Shown here: positions 1 through 7,670 of the stretch, one piece after another | Position numbering within the stretch: the stretch's first letter is position 1 | Layout of the letters: every line of letters begins with the position of its first letter | Assembly (NCBI GenBank): GCA_003142615.1 | Contig: PLMW01000073.1 | Span: 19,446 to 71,564 of the forward strand | Direction: 5' to 3' | Source: Opitutia bacterium | GTDB lineage: Bacteria > Verrucomicrobiota > Verrucomicrobiia > Opitutales > Opitutaceae | Length of the DNA stretch: 52,119 nt | Notes under the pieces: model-generated | What the model saw: only the letters and a program-made list of their open reading frames with translations | Told to the model about the DNA's origin: nothing | Databases searched by the model: none | Position numbers and translations under genes: made by a program

Positions 1-2
1 AC

Positions 3-95
3 ACCGTCGCTCGAATCGTCCGGGAAGATTTCCCAGACAGTATCTGGCGAATCTCCCACCCCAATCTGGCAGACGCCGCCGGCATAGTCGCCTGA
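3..95 (+). CDS. 3' end of an unidentified protein (partial)
   Basis: The third frame is open from the window edge to a TGA at 93-95 and gives about 30 residues ending in NLADAAGIVA. Its composition (mixed acidic, basic and hydrophobic residues, no Arg/Pro shadow pattern) is protein-like. I do not recognise it. It could be the tail of a gene starting outside the window or a chance open frame. It lies just upstream of a DUF1016 remnant on the same strand. Confidence 0.3.
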   Translation, partial: TVARIVREDFPDSIWRISHPNLADAAGIVA

Positions 96-138
96 TGGCA
101 CTCGTTCGACAGCGTCGAACGAATCTCCCCCTTTCACC

Positions 139-255
139 CTCACCGACCTCGCCCAAGCGTTCCCGCTCCCCTGGTCGCACTACGTTCTCCTGCTCGGGCG
201 CGCCCGCTCGCCGGAAGCCTTTGCCTTCTATCATGCCGAGGCGCTGCGCCGTGGG
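139..255 (+). pseudogene. DUF1016 (YhcG N-terminal domain) gene remnant
   Basis: In frame from 139 the translation includes FPLPWSHYVLLL followed by AFAFYHAEALRRG. This matches the signature of the DUF1016 N-terminal domain of YhcG-type PD-(D/E)XK nucleases (F-P-x-S-W-S-H-Y, then F-Y-x-x-E-A-L-R-x-G). After the last glycine the expected W-S-V-R-x-L is missing: the frame enters a 43-bp sequence that recurs at 5105-5147. Only about 39 codons remain and I see no start codon or C-terminal nuclease domain, so it is a decayed fragment. The domain assignment is by motif recognition. Confidence 0.6.
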
Positions 256-295
256 TCTCCGCCGAAACACGTCAAGCCATCCTCACGCTGCTGCG
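253..295. repeat. Dispersed 43-bp repeat, copy 1
   Basis: A 43-bp stretch beginning GGGTCTCCGC and ending TGCG matches 5105-5147 with about five substitutions. This copy abuts the stop codon of the minus-strand DUF362 gene (stop at 296-298) and ends the DUF1016 remnant on the plus strand. Its function is unknown. Confidence 0.6.
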
Positions 296-1666
296 TCACG
301 ATGACGACGGCTGCAAACTCACCAGCTCGATGCCGGCGCCGGTGCCAAGATTGCGGCTGTATTTTTTCTCGGCGTCGTTGTTCCAGTGTTCGTGCACGCC
401 GAGGCTCTTCAGCGGCTTTCCGTCTTTCTCCGGGTCGTAAACCGTTTTCGACGGCGGCTGGTTCGCGAGCGCCATTTCGTGGAGGTAATTGTCGACGGCG
501 CCGGTGACGATTGTCGCCAGCGTCGGCTCGCTGCGCAGGAAATCCAGCGCCACGGAGTCAATCGCCACGCCGTCCTGCGAGGCGAAAAGGCTCGAGGTCC
601 AGCGCTTGTTGAACGGCGCGCTTTCCCAGCGGCATGACGAATCGAGGCGGTACTCGTTGTGCCTGGCGGCGTAGAGGGCATCGACGAGGTACAGGATCGT
701 CTTGCCGCCGGTCTGCTCATGGCCGTTCAGCTCCACGAGGCCGTTGTATACGCCCATGCCTTGCACGGGGGTGGCAGGGCCGCGGCCGCGGCCCCGGACC
801 GCGATCGACTCGTGCATGTCCCGCGCGCCGGGCGCGCCGTCGGCCGTGAAGAGCGAGCCAAGGTGGTTTTTGGCGCAGACGGTCATACCGGCGAGGGTGT
901 GGCCCTTCAGGCCGGCGACATTGATCAGGTACTCGGCCTGCGTGACACAGGTCGGAAAATAGAGCGTGACACCGCCCTGGGTCAGCGTGAGCGGCTTCGT
1001 CCTGTCGGCGACGGCCCTTTCGCGGCCATCCGTGCCGGTCGAGTCGGCGAAATGGACCCCGGGAAACGCCTTCGTGCACCGGTCGAAGATCGTGGCGGGC
1101 ACGCCGCGGATTGCGTCGTAAAACGTGATGTCCACGGGCGCGACACCCGCTTTCTGCACGAGCTGGCGCAGGAGGGCCTCCACGAGTTGCGGCGCAATGT
1201 AGGACGCGTTGGCGCCGTTGCCGTGATCGTGCACCTGATTCAGGTTGAGTTTGATCGCGATCTTTTCGCCGCGCTGGTAACCGACGGAGCCCTTGCCCTT
1301 GCGTTGGTTGAAATCGACAAAAATCTTCCGCCAGGCATCGTGATCGTCCGCGGCGTCGCCCACCGCGCGGAGCGTGGCAGAAAGCATGTTTGCGACGGCG
1401 TCGGGATGCGTGTTGCTGTCGTCCCACCAACCGGGGGCGTTGGTCGTACCGTTCCAAGTGGTGGCGGCAGGATCGAAAGCCCAAGCCACGCGGCCGGGTT
1501 TCACTCCGAATGCCGCGCCCATCGGCTGATTGGCCGGCTCGGAGGGAGCGAAGGTTGGCTGGGCGCGTGCCGTGGCCGCCATGAAGAGCAGCCCGGCGAC
1601 GGCCAGCGCGGGGACGCGGGCCAGGGGCCGGTGGCAGGTGGCGGGATACCGGCGAGAGAGCGTCAT
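296..1666 (-). CDS. Secreted DUF362 family protein
   Basis: 456 residues. The N-terminus is a signal peptide: a basic start (MTLSRRYPATCHRPLAR), a hydrophobic core AVAGLLFMAA, then a likely signal peptidase I site near TARA-QP. The mature part resembles DUF362 (COG2006): KIAIKLNLN near residue 130 and LINVAGLKGHTLAGMTVCAKN near residue 255, where family members have a conserved K-x-H and N segment. Only scattered cysteines are present, so the ferredoxin module of some DUF362 proteins is absent. The start ATG overlaps the TGA of the upstream metallo-beta-lactamase gene (ATGA at 1663-1666), so the two are probably translationally coupled. The biochemical role of the family is unknown; an exported redox or binding role is only a guess. 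Confidence 0.8.
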   Translation of the reverse strand: MTLSRRYPATCHRPLARVPALAVAGLLFMAATARAQPTFAPSEPANQPMGAAFGVKPGRVAWAFDPAATTWNGTTNAPGWWDDSNTHPDAVANMLSATLRAVGDAADDHDAWRKIFVDFNQRKGKGSVGYQRGEKIAIKLNLNQVHDHGNGANASYIAPQLVEALLRQLVQKAGVAPVDITFYDAIRGVPATIFDRCTKAFPGVHFADSTGTDGRERAVADRTKPLTLTQGGVTLYFPTCVTQAEYLINVAGLKGHTLAGMTVCAKNHLGSLFTADGAPGARDMHESIAVRGRGRGPATPVQGMGVYNGLVELNGHEQTGGKTILYLVDALYAARHNEYRLDSSCRWESAPFNKRWTSSLFASQDGVAIDSVALDFLRSEPTLATIVTGAVDNYLHEMALANQPPSKTVYDPEKDGKPLKSLGVHEHWNNDAEKKYSRNLGTGAGIELVSLQPSSS

Positions 1667-2700
1667 GGTTGATAGGTCTTGGAAAAGTTGTTCCGGGTGT
1701 TGGTCACGGTGAAGGAACCATCGCGGCAGGCGGACACCTTGATCAGCTTTGCCTCGCAGGCGGCGCCGGGATTGGCGATGAAATCGACCGGCGCGTTTTT
1801 GCGGCCGGCCGCGGGAGAGAAGTGCAGCTGCCAGAGGTCCTGGAACCCGGGCGAACCCTGGAGAACGTCAAAGACCTGCGGCTCGCCGCCCTTGCGTGGG
1901 CCGTTGTTCATGATCGCCACCTTCGGGCGCAGCGCGTGCACGAGCAGCCGCGAGTTGGAGACCTTGAAACCGTGGTGGCTCACCATGAACACGTCCACGG
2001 TGCCGACTCGATTGTCGGGGACCATGAGCTTGTACTCGACGCGCTGGAGCAGGTCGGCGAGGTCGAGGAGGCGGAACTTGCCGAACTCGTAGAGCAGACC
2101 GACGGAGGCGGCGTTGTCGTAGATGTCGAGCGGCTCGGGCTTCGCGTCGCCGGCAAATTCGTTGTGCTGCCCGGCGCCCGGCAGCGGCTGGGCCAGCACT
2201 TCGCCGCCCGCACTGACCACGGTGATCCGCACGCCCTTCAGCGGAATCGTGTCGCCCGGATGGACGATCAGCCGCGGCCGGCCGCCAATGGCCTTCAGGT
2301 ACGGTTCGTAGAACTCGCGTTTGTTCTGGGCGTTCGCCGTCGGCAGGATCGCGCCGTGATCGACGAAGGTGCGGCCGGGGATTTTGGCGTCGACGCTCGG
2401 AATGTTGCCGGCGTGGTCCATGTCGTAGTGCGTGGCGACCATGTAGTCGAAACGCGTGATCCCGAGCGCCTGCCCCGCGGCGACAATCCGGTTCGTGTCG
2501 CGGTTGTCGGGGGTCGGATAGCCGGCGTCGACGAGCATCGTCTCTCCGCCGGGCGGGACGACGATCACCGCTTTGCCCCCCTCGGTGTCGATCACGTAGA
2601 AGTCGAGCGTGTCGGCGGCGCGCAGCGGGCCGAGCGTCGCCGTCGCAAGGAAAAAGGAAATCAGCAGACTTTTCATGAGCGGCAGGCTGGGTCGCTTCAT
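1663..2700 (-). CDS. Secreted metallo-beta-lactamase-fold hydrolase (ComEC-like domain)
   Basis: About 345 residues from the ATG at 2700. A second ATG at 2676 would give a tighter signal peptide (MKSLLISFFLATATLG, then LRAAD); neither start has a clear ribosome site. The frame stays open to 2871, but that extension is Arg/Ser/Pro-rich with no hydrophobic segment, so I reject it. Metallo-beta-lactamase motifs are visible: THYDMDHAGN (HxxxDH metal ligands), a later LLDLADL where the bridging Asp usually lies, and MVSHHG (distal His). The arrangement matches stand-alone ComEC C-domain-like hydrolases. The export signal implies a periplasmic role; the substrate is unknown. It is the first gene of a two-gene operon with the DUF362 gene. 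Confidence 0.8.
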   Translation of the reverse strand: MKRPSLPLMKSLLISFFLATATLGPLRAADTLDFYVIDTEGGKAVIVVPPGGETMLVDAGYPTPDNRDTNRIVAAGQALGITRFDYMVATHYDMDHAGNIPSVDAKIPGRTFVDHGAILPTANAQNKREFYEPYLKAIGGRPRLIVHPGDTIPLKGVRITVVSAGGEVLAQPLPGAGQHNEFAGDAKPEPLDIYDNAASVGLLYEFGKFRLLDLADLLQRVEYKLMVPDNRVGTVDVFMVSHHGFKVSNSRLLVHALRPKVAIMNNGPRKGGEPQVFDVLQGSPGFQDLWQLHFSPAAGRKNAPVDFIANPGAACEAKLIKVSACRDGSFTVTNTRNNFSKTYQP

Positions 2701-2762
2701 GGGGCGGATCGGATCACGCCGGCCCCCCTCTGGCAAACCGCGAATGACGCCAGCAGCATGGG

Positions 2763-2800
2763 TTTGGACCTTGGAACTTGGCCCTTGGGATTTGGAACTT
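2763..2800. repeat. Short imperfect tandem repeat (TTGGAACTT-like)
   Basis: Three to four degenerate units of the type TTGGAACTTGG / CCTTGGGATTTGG run through this non-coding stretch, upstream of the minus-strand hydrolase gene. The units are unequal in length and decayed. No function is evident. Confidence 0.5.
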
Positions 2801-2918
2801 CCGCGTGAAACGCGGGGGTGCTCGCGCGAAGCCGCGAAGGCGCGAACACCGAAAGGAGGAAAACCTTTCATTGATTTGCGGCGGTCAGCTCAAACAGCCT
2901 GCGGGAAACACCCCCGCT

Positions 2919-3188
2919 ATGCCCACACCATCCACCGACTTGCTGACCATCCACACTATCCGAGAAACCTAAGTCATCCTCGATAGCGACCTTGCGAGAC
3001 TTTATGGCGTGACGACCAAACGGCTCCTCGAACAGACGCAAAGGAATGCTGGGAGATTCCCAGAGGATTTTGCCTTTCGCCTCCATCACGAAGAATACGC
3101 CGCTTTAAGGTCGCAAATTGCGACCTTAAAGACCGGCCGCGGTGGCCGCCGCAAACTTCGGCGACCGGCTCTCGTCGTTGCTCGATGA
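2919..3188 (+). pseudogene. ORF6N-domain (phage KilA-N-like) gene, broken by a stop codon
   Basis: Frame from ATG 2919: 17 residues ending TIHTIRET, then TAA at 2970-2972, then VILDSDLARLYGVTTKRL, an RNAGRFPEDFAFRL segment, an ALRSQ segment and GRGGRR. This is the ORF6N domain read almost perfectly (family pattern VMLDSDLAELYGV, NxxRFPxDFMFxL, LRSQ, GGRR). The TAA stands where the family usually has a basic residue, so one A-to-T change in a Lys codon would explain it. After GGRR the frame diverges from the family and stops at 3186-3188, so the C-terminal half is also lost. ORF6N proteins are DNA-binding proteins linked to phages and mobile elements, so this is a dead cargo gene. Confidence 0.75.
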
Positions 3189-3219
3189 GCTAAATTAACA
3201 ACCCGTTGCCTGACGCACC

Positions 3220-4860
3220 ATGCTTCGCCTCTTCATCAGCAGCGTGCAGAAGGAATTCACCGCCGAACGGCGGGCGCTCCAGAACTATGTGCGCACGGAC
3301 GCACTGCTCCGGCGGTTTTTTGATGTTTTCCTGTTCGAGGACCTTCCCGCTTCGGATCGGCGCGTCGATGATGTGTATCTCGACGAACTCGGCCGATGCC
3401 CTATCTACGTCGGTCTGTTCGGCCAGCAATACGGCAATCCGGACCCGACAGGCCTGTCACCCACCGAGCGCGAGTTCGATCAAGCGACCGCCCTTGGTAA
3501 AACGCGCTTCATTTTCGTCAAAGGCGCGGACGACAACGGTCGCCATCCCAACATGGCTTCGCTCATTGACCGGGCTGGCGCCCAGCTCATCCGCAAGCGC
3601 TTCGCTGATGCCGGGGAACTCAAGAAGGCCCTCTACGAGAGCCTGGTCGATTATCTGGAGAGCCACGGCCTCGTCCAAGGCCGCCCGTTCGAGGAAAGGC
3701 CGTGTTCGGACGCGACCCTTGATGATATCGATGTCGAGGCGGTCGCGGGCTTTGTGCGCCGTGCCCGCCACGAACGCCAGTTTACGCTGCCGGAGCGAAC
3801 CCCGGTTGCCGACGTGCTCGCGCACCTCAATCTTCTCCACGGTGACCAGCCCACGAATGCCGGCCTGCTGCTCTTTGGCCGCCATCCGCAGCGGTTCATC
3901 CCGTCGGCCGAGGTGCGGTGCATGCATTTCCACGGCACGGAGGTGCAGCGGCCGGCGCCGTCCTACCAAGTCTTCCAAGGCCGGTTGTTCGATCAGGTGG
4001 ACCGGGCCACGGATTTCGTGCTCTCGGTCATCAACCGCAGCGTCGGCACCCGGGCCGAGAGCAGCCTGGCGCCGGTCGCCTATGAAATTCCGCCCGCCAT
4101 CGTTCGTGAGGCTATCGTCAACGCCGTGGCTCACCGCGACTACTCCTCAACGGCGGCGGTGCAGGTCTCGGTCTTTGCCGACCGGGTGGAGGTCTGGAAT
4201 CCCGGTGAGCTTCCGCCGCCGCTCACCCCCGAGCGGCTGCGCGGCCCGCACAGCTCCATCGCCCGCAACACCCGTGTCTGCGAGGCGCTCTTCCTCGTCC
4301 GCTTCATCGAGAAATACGGCACCGGCACGCTGATGATGATCCGCGAGAGCGTGGAGCACGCGCTGCCCGAACCGGACTTCGAGCAACGCGGCGGCGAATT
4401 CGTTTCCACCGTCTGGCGTGCCTGGCTGACGGCGAGGACCGTTTCCGCTCTGGACCTGAACGACCGGCAAAAAGCCGCGCTGAGCTTTGTGTTCACCAAC
4501 CGTCGAATCGACAACGCCAGCCTGCGCCAGCTCACCGGTGTCATCCATCGCACCGCTTCCCGCGACTTGGAGGATCTGGTTCGGAAAGGCGTGCTGCAAA
4601 AGGTCGGGCAGACCGGTCGCGGCGCCCACTACGTGCTCGCGCCAAAACAGGACAAAAACAGGACAAACAGGACATCAGCTTCCACAGCACCCCAGCGCAA
4701 AGGGCTCACAATGGGCTCAATGGGCTCAGCGGGGAAAAAGAGCTCACCAACGGCTCAGCCGCTCCACAAAGGAGACAAGAACAAGACAAACAGGACGTCG
4801 GTGACACCAAAGCGGCAGCCGAAAAACATCCAGGCGCCCATGGAGCGGCGTCATCCATGA
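3220..4860 (+). CDS. DUF4062 - HATPase (RecG/AlbA-like) - winged-helix protein
   Basis: 546 residues from ATG 3220. Domains in order: DUF4062 (about 1-105; MLRLFISSVQKEF start, LGRCPIYVGLFGQQYG, SPTEREFDQA), a linker, then an HATPase_c_4 type ATP-binding domain (about 220-370; REAIVNAVAHRDYS holds the N-box Asn, then VEVWNPGELPPPLT, then FIEKYGTGTLMM), and a C-terminal winged helix (about 415-480; NASLRQLTGVIHRTASRDLEDL). DUF4062 proteins often act as sensor or effector modules in predicted conflict systems, and HATPase_c_4 proteins are often annotated as transcriptional regulators. The last 60 residues are low complexity with two near-identical NRT/NKT-rich stretches (DKNRTNRTS and DKNKTNRTS). 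It stands alone between a phage-type pseudogene and a terminator. A defence or signalling role is inferred from architecture only. Confidence 0.75.
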   Translation: MLRLFISSVQKEFTAERRALQNYVRTDALLRRFFDVFLFEDLPASDRRVDDVYLDELGRCPIYVGLFGQQYGNPDPTGLSPTEREFDQATALGKTRFIFVKGADDNGRHPNMASLIDRAGAQLIRKRFADAGELKKALYESLVDYLESHGLVQGRPFEERPCSDATLDDIDVEAVAGFVRRARHERQFTLPERTPVADVLAHLNLLHGDQPTNAGLLLFGRHPQRFIPSAEVRCMHFHGTEVQRPAPSYQVFQGRLFDQVDRATDFVLSVINRSVGTRAESSLAPVAYEIPPAIVREAIVNAVAHRDYSSTAAVQVSVFADRVEVWNPGELPPPLTPERLRGPHSSIARNTRVCEALFLVRFIEKYGTGTLMMIRESVEHALPEPDFEQRGGEFVSTVWRAWLTARTVSALDLNDRQKAALSFVFTNRRIDNASLRQLTGVIHRTASRDLEDLVRKGVLQKVGQTGRGAHYVLAPKQDKNRTNRTSASTAPQRKGLTMGSMGSAGKKSSPTAQPLHKGDKNKTNRTSVTPKRQPKNIQAPMERRHP

Positions 4861-4966
4861 ATGCCGGGGCCTATTCCCAATTCGTCCCTTCCTGCCGCCT
4901 TGACGCGCCGTCAACCGATGTGGATGCTCGTCGCTTCATCCCCCCGGGTGTTTCGACACCGGGCGC

Positions 4967-4997
4967 AAGGCCGCCGCGACGCGGCCTTTGCTTTTTC
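4967..4997 (+). terminator. Probable intrinsic terminator
   Basis: An 8-bp perfect stem (AAGGCCGC at 4967-4974 pairing with GCGGCCTT at 4981-4988) with a 6-nt loop is followed by TGCTTTTT. It lies about 100 bp after the DUF4062 gene and would end its transcript. The rest of 4861-5201 contains no gene I can support; its open frames on both strands are Arg/Ala-rich shadows. Confidence 0.6.
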
Positions 4998-5104
4998 CCG
5001 GATCTCAACGAGGTGCTCGCCGCATCGGCTTTCATGTGAAGCCCTAGGAACTCGAGCCTGCCAAGAGCCTGCAGCGCGACGACGGACGCCCGCAGGGCGA
5101 CGGC

Positions 5105-5147
5105 GGGTCTCCGCTGAAACACGTAACGCCATCCTCACGCTATTGCG
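5105..5147. repeat. Dispersed 43-bp repeat, copy 2
   Basis: Partner of the repeat at 253-295, with about 38 of 43 positions identical. Here it lies in non-coding DNA, about 55 bp past the stop of the minus-strand small membrane protein gene. Both copies therefore lie downstream of minus-strand genes and bound the 0.3-5.1 kb segment. Confidence 0.6.
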
Positions 5148-5201
5148 CGCGGCGAAGGGGGACGAGCGATGAAGCCGCAGGGTGGGCTCGCGGCGAGGAT
5201 G

Positions 5202-5480
5202 CTACGGTACGTCTTTCGTGACGGCTTTTCTGAGGTCGCGAAGCTCCTTCCGGATGACTCGAAGTGCGTAGGACATCAAGAGGAGTGCGACGATAATAAG
5301 CCACTTGGTGGTACTGGCATCCCAGAAGCTTGGAATGAACTGCCCGATAACAAGGAATGCCATGCAGAGCCAAAGCATCAGCGAGAGTTCCCGGAGTTCC
5401 TCGAGTCTCGCGTCTGCGGGGTTCGTGCGGAGATTACGCTTCAGGATGGGGATGAATTCGCGGAGTCGGTTGAGTTTCAT
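5202..5480 (-). CDS. Small two-TM membrane protein, hypothetical
   Basis: From ATG 5480 the product is 92 residues; a TTG at 5543 would add 21. The N-terminal third is basic and helical (MKLNRLREFIPILKRNLR). Two hydrophobic segments follow: LMLWLCMAFLVIGQFI, and WLIIVALLLMSYAL after a short polar turn. The tail is charged (RKELRDLRKAV). This fits a small inner-membrane protein with both ends cytoplasmic. I recognise no family. It is the only minus-strand gene between 3 and 14.9 kb. Confidence 0.55.
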   Translation of the reverse strand: MKLNRLREFIPILKRNLRTNPADARLEELRELSLMLWLCMAFLVIGQFIPSFWDASTTKWLIIVALLLMSYALRVIRKELRDLRKAVTKDVP

Positions 5481-5678
5481 GTGGAGGGCGTCGGTCGGGA
5501 AATAGCGCTTCAGCGGGCGGCGGGCAATCTGGAAACTGGGCAAATGCTGCTTCGGCTCCGCATGCAGAAAGTGGCGGGAGGCGGATGCGCGCGGAACGCG
5601 CGCCGTCCGCGCCGCCGCGCAGGCGGCTCACTTTCACCCGGCACTTTCACTCTCACTCCCGCCGCCCCCGGCGGCGGG

Positions 5679-5710
5679 CTACTCTTTTTAGGCTAGAAAC
5701 CGGCGTTGCG
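5679..5710 (+). repeat. Upstream element CTACTCTTTTT...TAGAAAC, copy 1
   Basis: CTACTCTTTTT, a few bases, then CTAGAAACCGGCGTTGCG, preceded by a GC-rich hairpin-prone run (5661-5678). Related copies lie at 9462-9491, 17455-17547 and 18415-18507. All are on the plus strand and shortly upstream of a plus-strand gene; here the next ATG is 43 bp downstream. It could be a dispersed repeat or a conserved leader. Confidence 0.6.
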
Positions 5711-5752
5711 TTAAAGATTCCGGAAGCTACAAATGGTGCTTTCACCTGCGCG

Positions 5753-5959
5753 ATGCCCTCCAAAACCTCCGCCGTCGTCAAGAATCACACCGAGAAGGTG
5801 CAGACGTTGGAAGTCGAGAACCTCAAACTCGCAGCCGCTTACCAGGGCTTGGAGAAATCCGAAGCCGCCGATATCAAAGCCTCACTGGAAGAACTGGAGT
5901 GGAGAATTCAAGAAGGAGAACACTATGCCTATCGTGAACGGCATTTTAACGCCTCGTGA
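5753..5959 (+). CDS. Possible small coiled-coil protein (68 aa)
   Basis: Reading from ATG 5753 gives 68 residues with heptad-like spacing (VQTLEVENLKLAAAYQGLEK, then a run rich in Glu and Leu). Its composition is protein-like, whereas the overlapping frame of the longer ATPase reading is Pro/Arg-rich. The last 35 bases overlap the start of the ATPase gene, which would allow translational coupling. I see no ribosome site, the family is unknown, and it may be non-coding. If real, it is the first cistron of the ATPase/radical SAM operon. Confidence 0.4.
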   Translation: MPSKTSAVVKNHTEKVQTLEVENLKLAAAYQGLEKSEAADIKASLEELEWRIQEGEHYAYRERHFNAS

Positions 5960-7670
5960 GCCTGCGATTGATCTCGTGCGGATAATCAGCGAGGGCACAT
6001 ACACCTCATTTCCTCAAGCACTTAAGGAATTTGTCAGCAATTCCTATGACGCGGATGCAACGCGTGTGGACATAGGTATTGATGATGACTGCAACACCAT
6101 TCGGATCCGAGACAACGGAATCGGCATGACGCTGCAGGATTTTCGGGATTATTTCGCGAGTATCGCTCGCTCCGGCAAGGCCGCTGCCCGCACACCGCGG
6201 GGCAGAACAGTTTTAGGGCGTGTCAAGATCGGCCGATTCGGAATCGGCGCACTGGCTGTCGCCGGCATAGCGGACAGATTTGTGGTTAGATCGAGCCGAA
6301 AGAACAGCAATGAGGGATTTGAGGCGAGCATCAATCTTACGGAGGTGCGGTCTCATTTTGAGAAAGGGCACGATCTTAGCGCCTATTGGAAATTCGACTA
6401 CCGTCAGTGGAATGACGAATCACTTTCGACGCATTTCACGGAAATTCAGGTCGACGGACTCAAAGGCGACATCCGTTCACTCGTCCAACGACCCGGCCAA
6501 CGAGCGCGCGATGAGTTCTATGCGACGACGCGAGAGTTGTCCGGCGTCGACGAGTTAATCTGGCAGCTTGGGCTGATTTGCCCAGTGGCCTATGCGAAAA
6601 TGTATCCTATAGCTGACGCCGATATTTCGCGAAGCAAAGACGCCATCGTTGTGGAGCGTGCACGCAAGCTTCTCAAAGATCAGTTCACCCTGTTTGTGAA
6701 CGGTGTCCCAGTAAAGCGTGATTTCTTGCTGCCACGATATGATCCTCAACGACCACGAGACCCAAGGAAGCGGGAATTGCTCCACAAGCGTGGCGAAGGA
6801 TATGAGTTGCGCACTTTCAGAGCAAAGGCAGGAAGCCCTGTTCACTACGAGGGTTACTTCGTCGTCCAAGCTCAGCAGTTGTTCCCTCAAGAACTCCGAG
6901 GATTGTTGATACGCATGCGCGGAGTTGCAGTTGGATGGCACCGAACATTCAACATCTCAGCATCTGCGCTCTCGACTATGCTTCCCTGTTTGTCCGGCGA
7001 GGTATGGGTGGAGGGGCTAGAAGAAGCGCTGCAGTTCGACCGAGAATCTTTTCGTGAGGATCACCCCTTGTTCATTTGGCTGCGCGACGAGCTATCGAAG
7101 TTGATAGTTGAAGAGAACAAACATTTTCGTGCTCGTTCTGCCAAGAGATCCGTCACGATTTCGAGCCTAAGACCACCGTCTTCATCGCAACTCCCGCCAA
7201 CTGCTGCTCCTGCGCCTGCGACGAAACAGCCAGAGGTTACAGCCAGCACGGACGCCTACATTGACCCAACCATATTTCAAGGAATGCCAGACTACATTAC
7301 GCGGTTAATCCCACAAGCGAACGGATGTTGGGAACGAGGGTGGTATGAAGGCTGTGTGCTCATTCTTAGGCGGTTGGTTGAAACATTGATCATCGAATTG
7401 TATCACCAGCGAGGATGGATTGCAGACATACGAGATAAGGACGGCACATTTTGTAAGCTGCAGACATTGGTTGATAAAGTTTGCGGGGATGGTCGCATAG
7501 GGCTTGGGAAACACCCCAAACGCGGATTGAATGAAATCAAGAAATTCGGGGATGTGGCGGCGCATGACCATCGAGTGAAGGTGCGGAAAACTGATCTCGA
7601 ACCGCACCGTACGGACCTGCGTTTAGCGTGCGAGAGGCTCGTTTTCATCACGAATAAAAAAGGGCCATGA
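5925..7670 (+). CDS. GHKL (Hsp90/MORC-like) ATPase with C-terminal DUF4145-like domain
   Basis: 581 residues from ATG 5925, which has the best ribosome site in the accessory region (AAGGAGAA about 6 bp upstream). The frame stays open upstream, but that part is Pro/Arg-rich and rejected. GHKL motifs are clear: ALKEFVSNSYDADA (N box, about residue 30), IRIRDNGIGM (G1 box), IGRFGIGALAV (G2 region). A middle region of about 200 residues may be an S5-like transducer domain. After a Ser/Pro/Ala linker near residue 415, the C-terminal 130 residues (CVLILRRLVETLIIELYHQRG, later GDVAAHDHRVKV) look like a DUF4145/HEPN-type helical bundle. GHKL plus HEPN-like modules recur in predicted phage-defence proteins. 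The stop overlaps the next start (ATGA), so it is coupled to the radical SAM gene. Confidence 0.8.
   Translation: MPIVNGILTPREPAIDLVRIISEGTYTSFPQALKEFVSNSYDADATRVDIGIDDDCNTIRIRDNGIGMTLQDFRDYFASIARSGKAAARTPRGRTVLGRVKIGRFGIGALAVAGIADRFVVRSSRKNSNEGFEASINLTEVRSHFEKGHDLSAYWKFDYRQWNDESLSTHFTEIQVDGLKGDIRSLVQRPGQRARDEFYATTRELSGVDELIWQLGLICPVAYAKMYPIADADISRSKDAIVVERARKLLKDQFTLFVNGVPVKRDFLLPRYDPQRPRDPRKRELLHKRGEGYELRTFRAKAGSPVHYEGYFVVQAQQLFPQELRGLLIRMRGVAVGWHRTFNISASALSTMLPCLSGEVWVEGLEEALQFDRESFREDHPLFIWLRDELSKLIVEENKHFRARSAKRSVTISSLRPPSSSQLPPTAAPAPATKQPEVTASTDAYIDPTIFQGMPDYITRLIPQANGCWERGWYEGCVLILRRLVETLIIELYHQRGWIADIRDKDGTFCKLQTLVDKVCGDGRIGLGKHPKRGLNEIKKFGDVAAHDHRVKVRKTDLEPHRTDLRLACERLVFITNKKGP

Noticed and set aside
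4861-5172. Small ORFs on both strands after the DUF4062 gene
   Set aside because: Arg/Ala-rich in every frame, crossed by a terminator and a dispersed repeat.
5733-5924. Longer N-terminus for the GHKL ATPase
   Set aside because: Pro/Arg/Lys-rich reading with no family match; the ATG at 5925 has a strong ribosome site.
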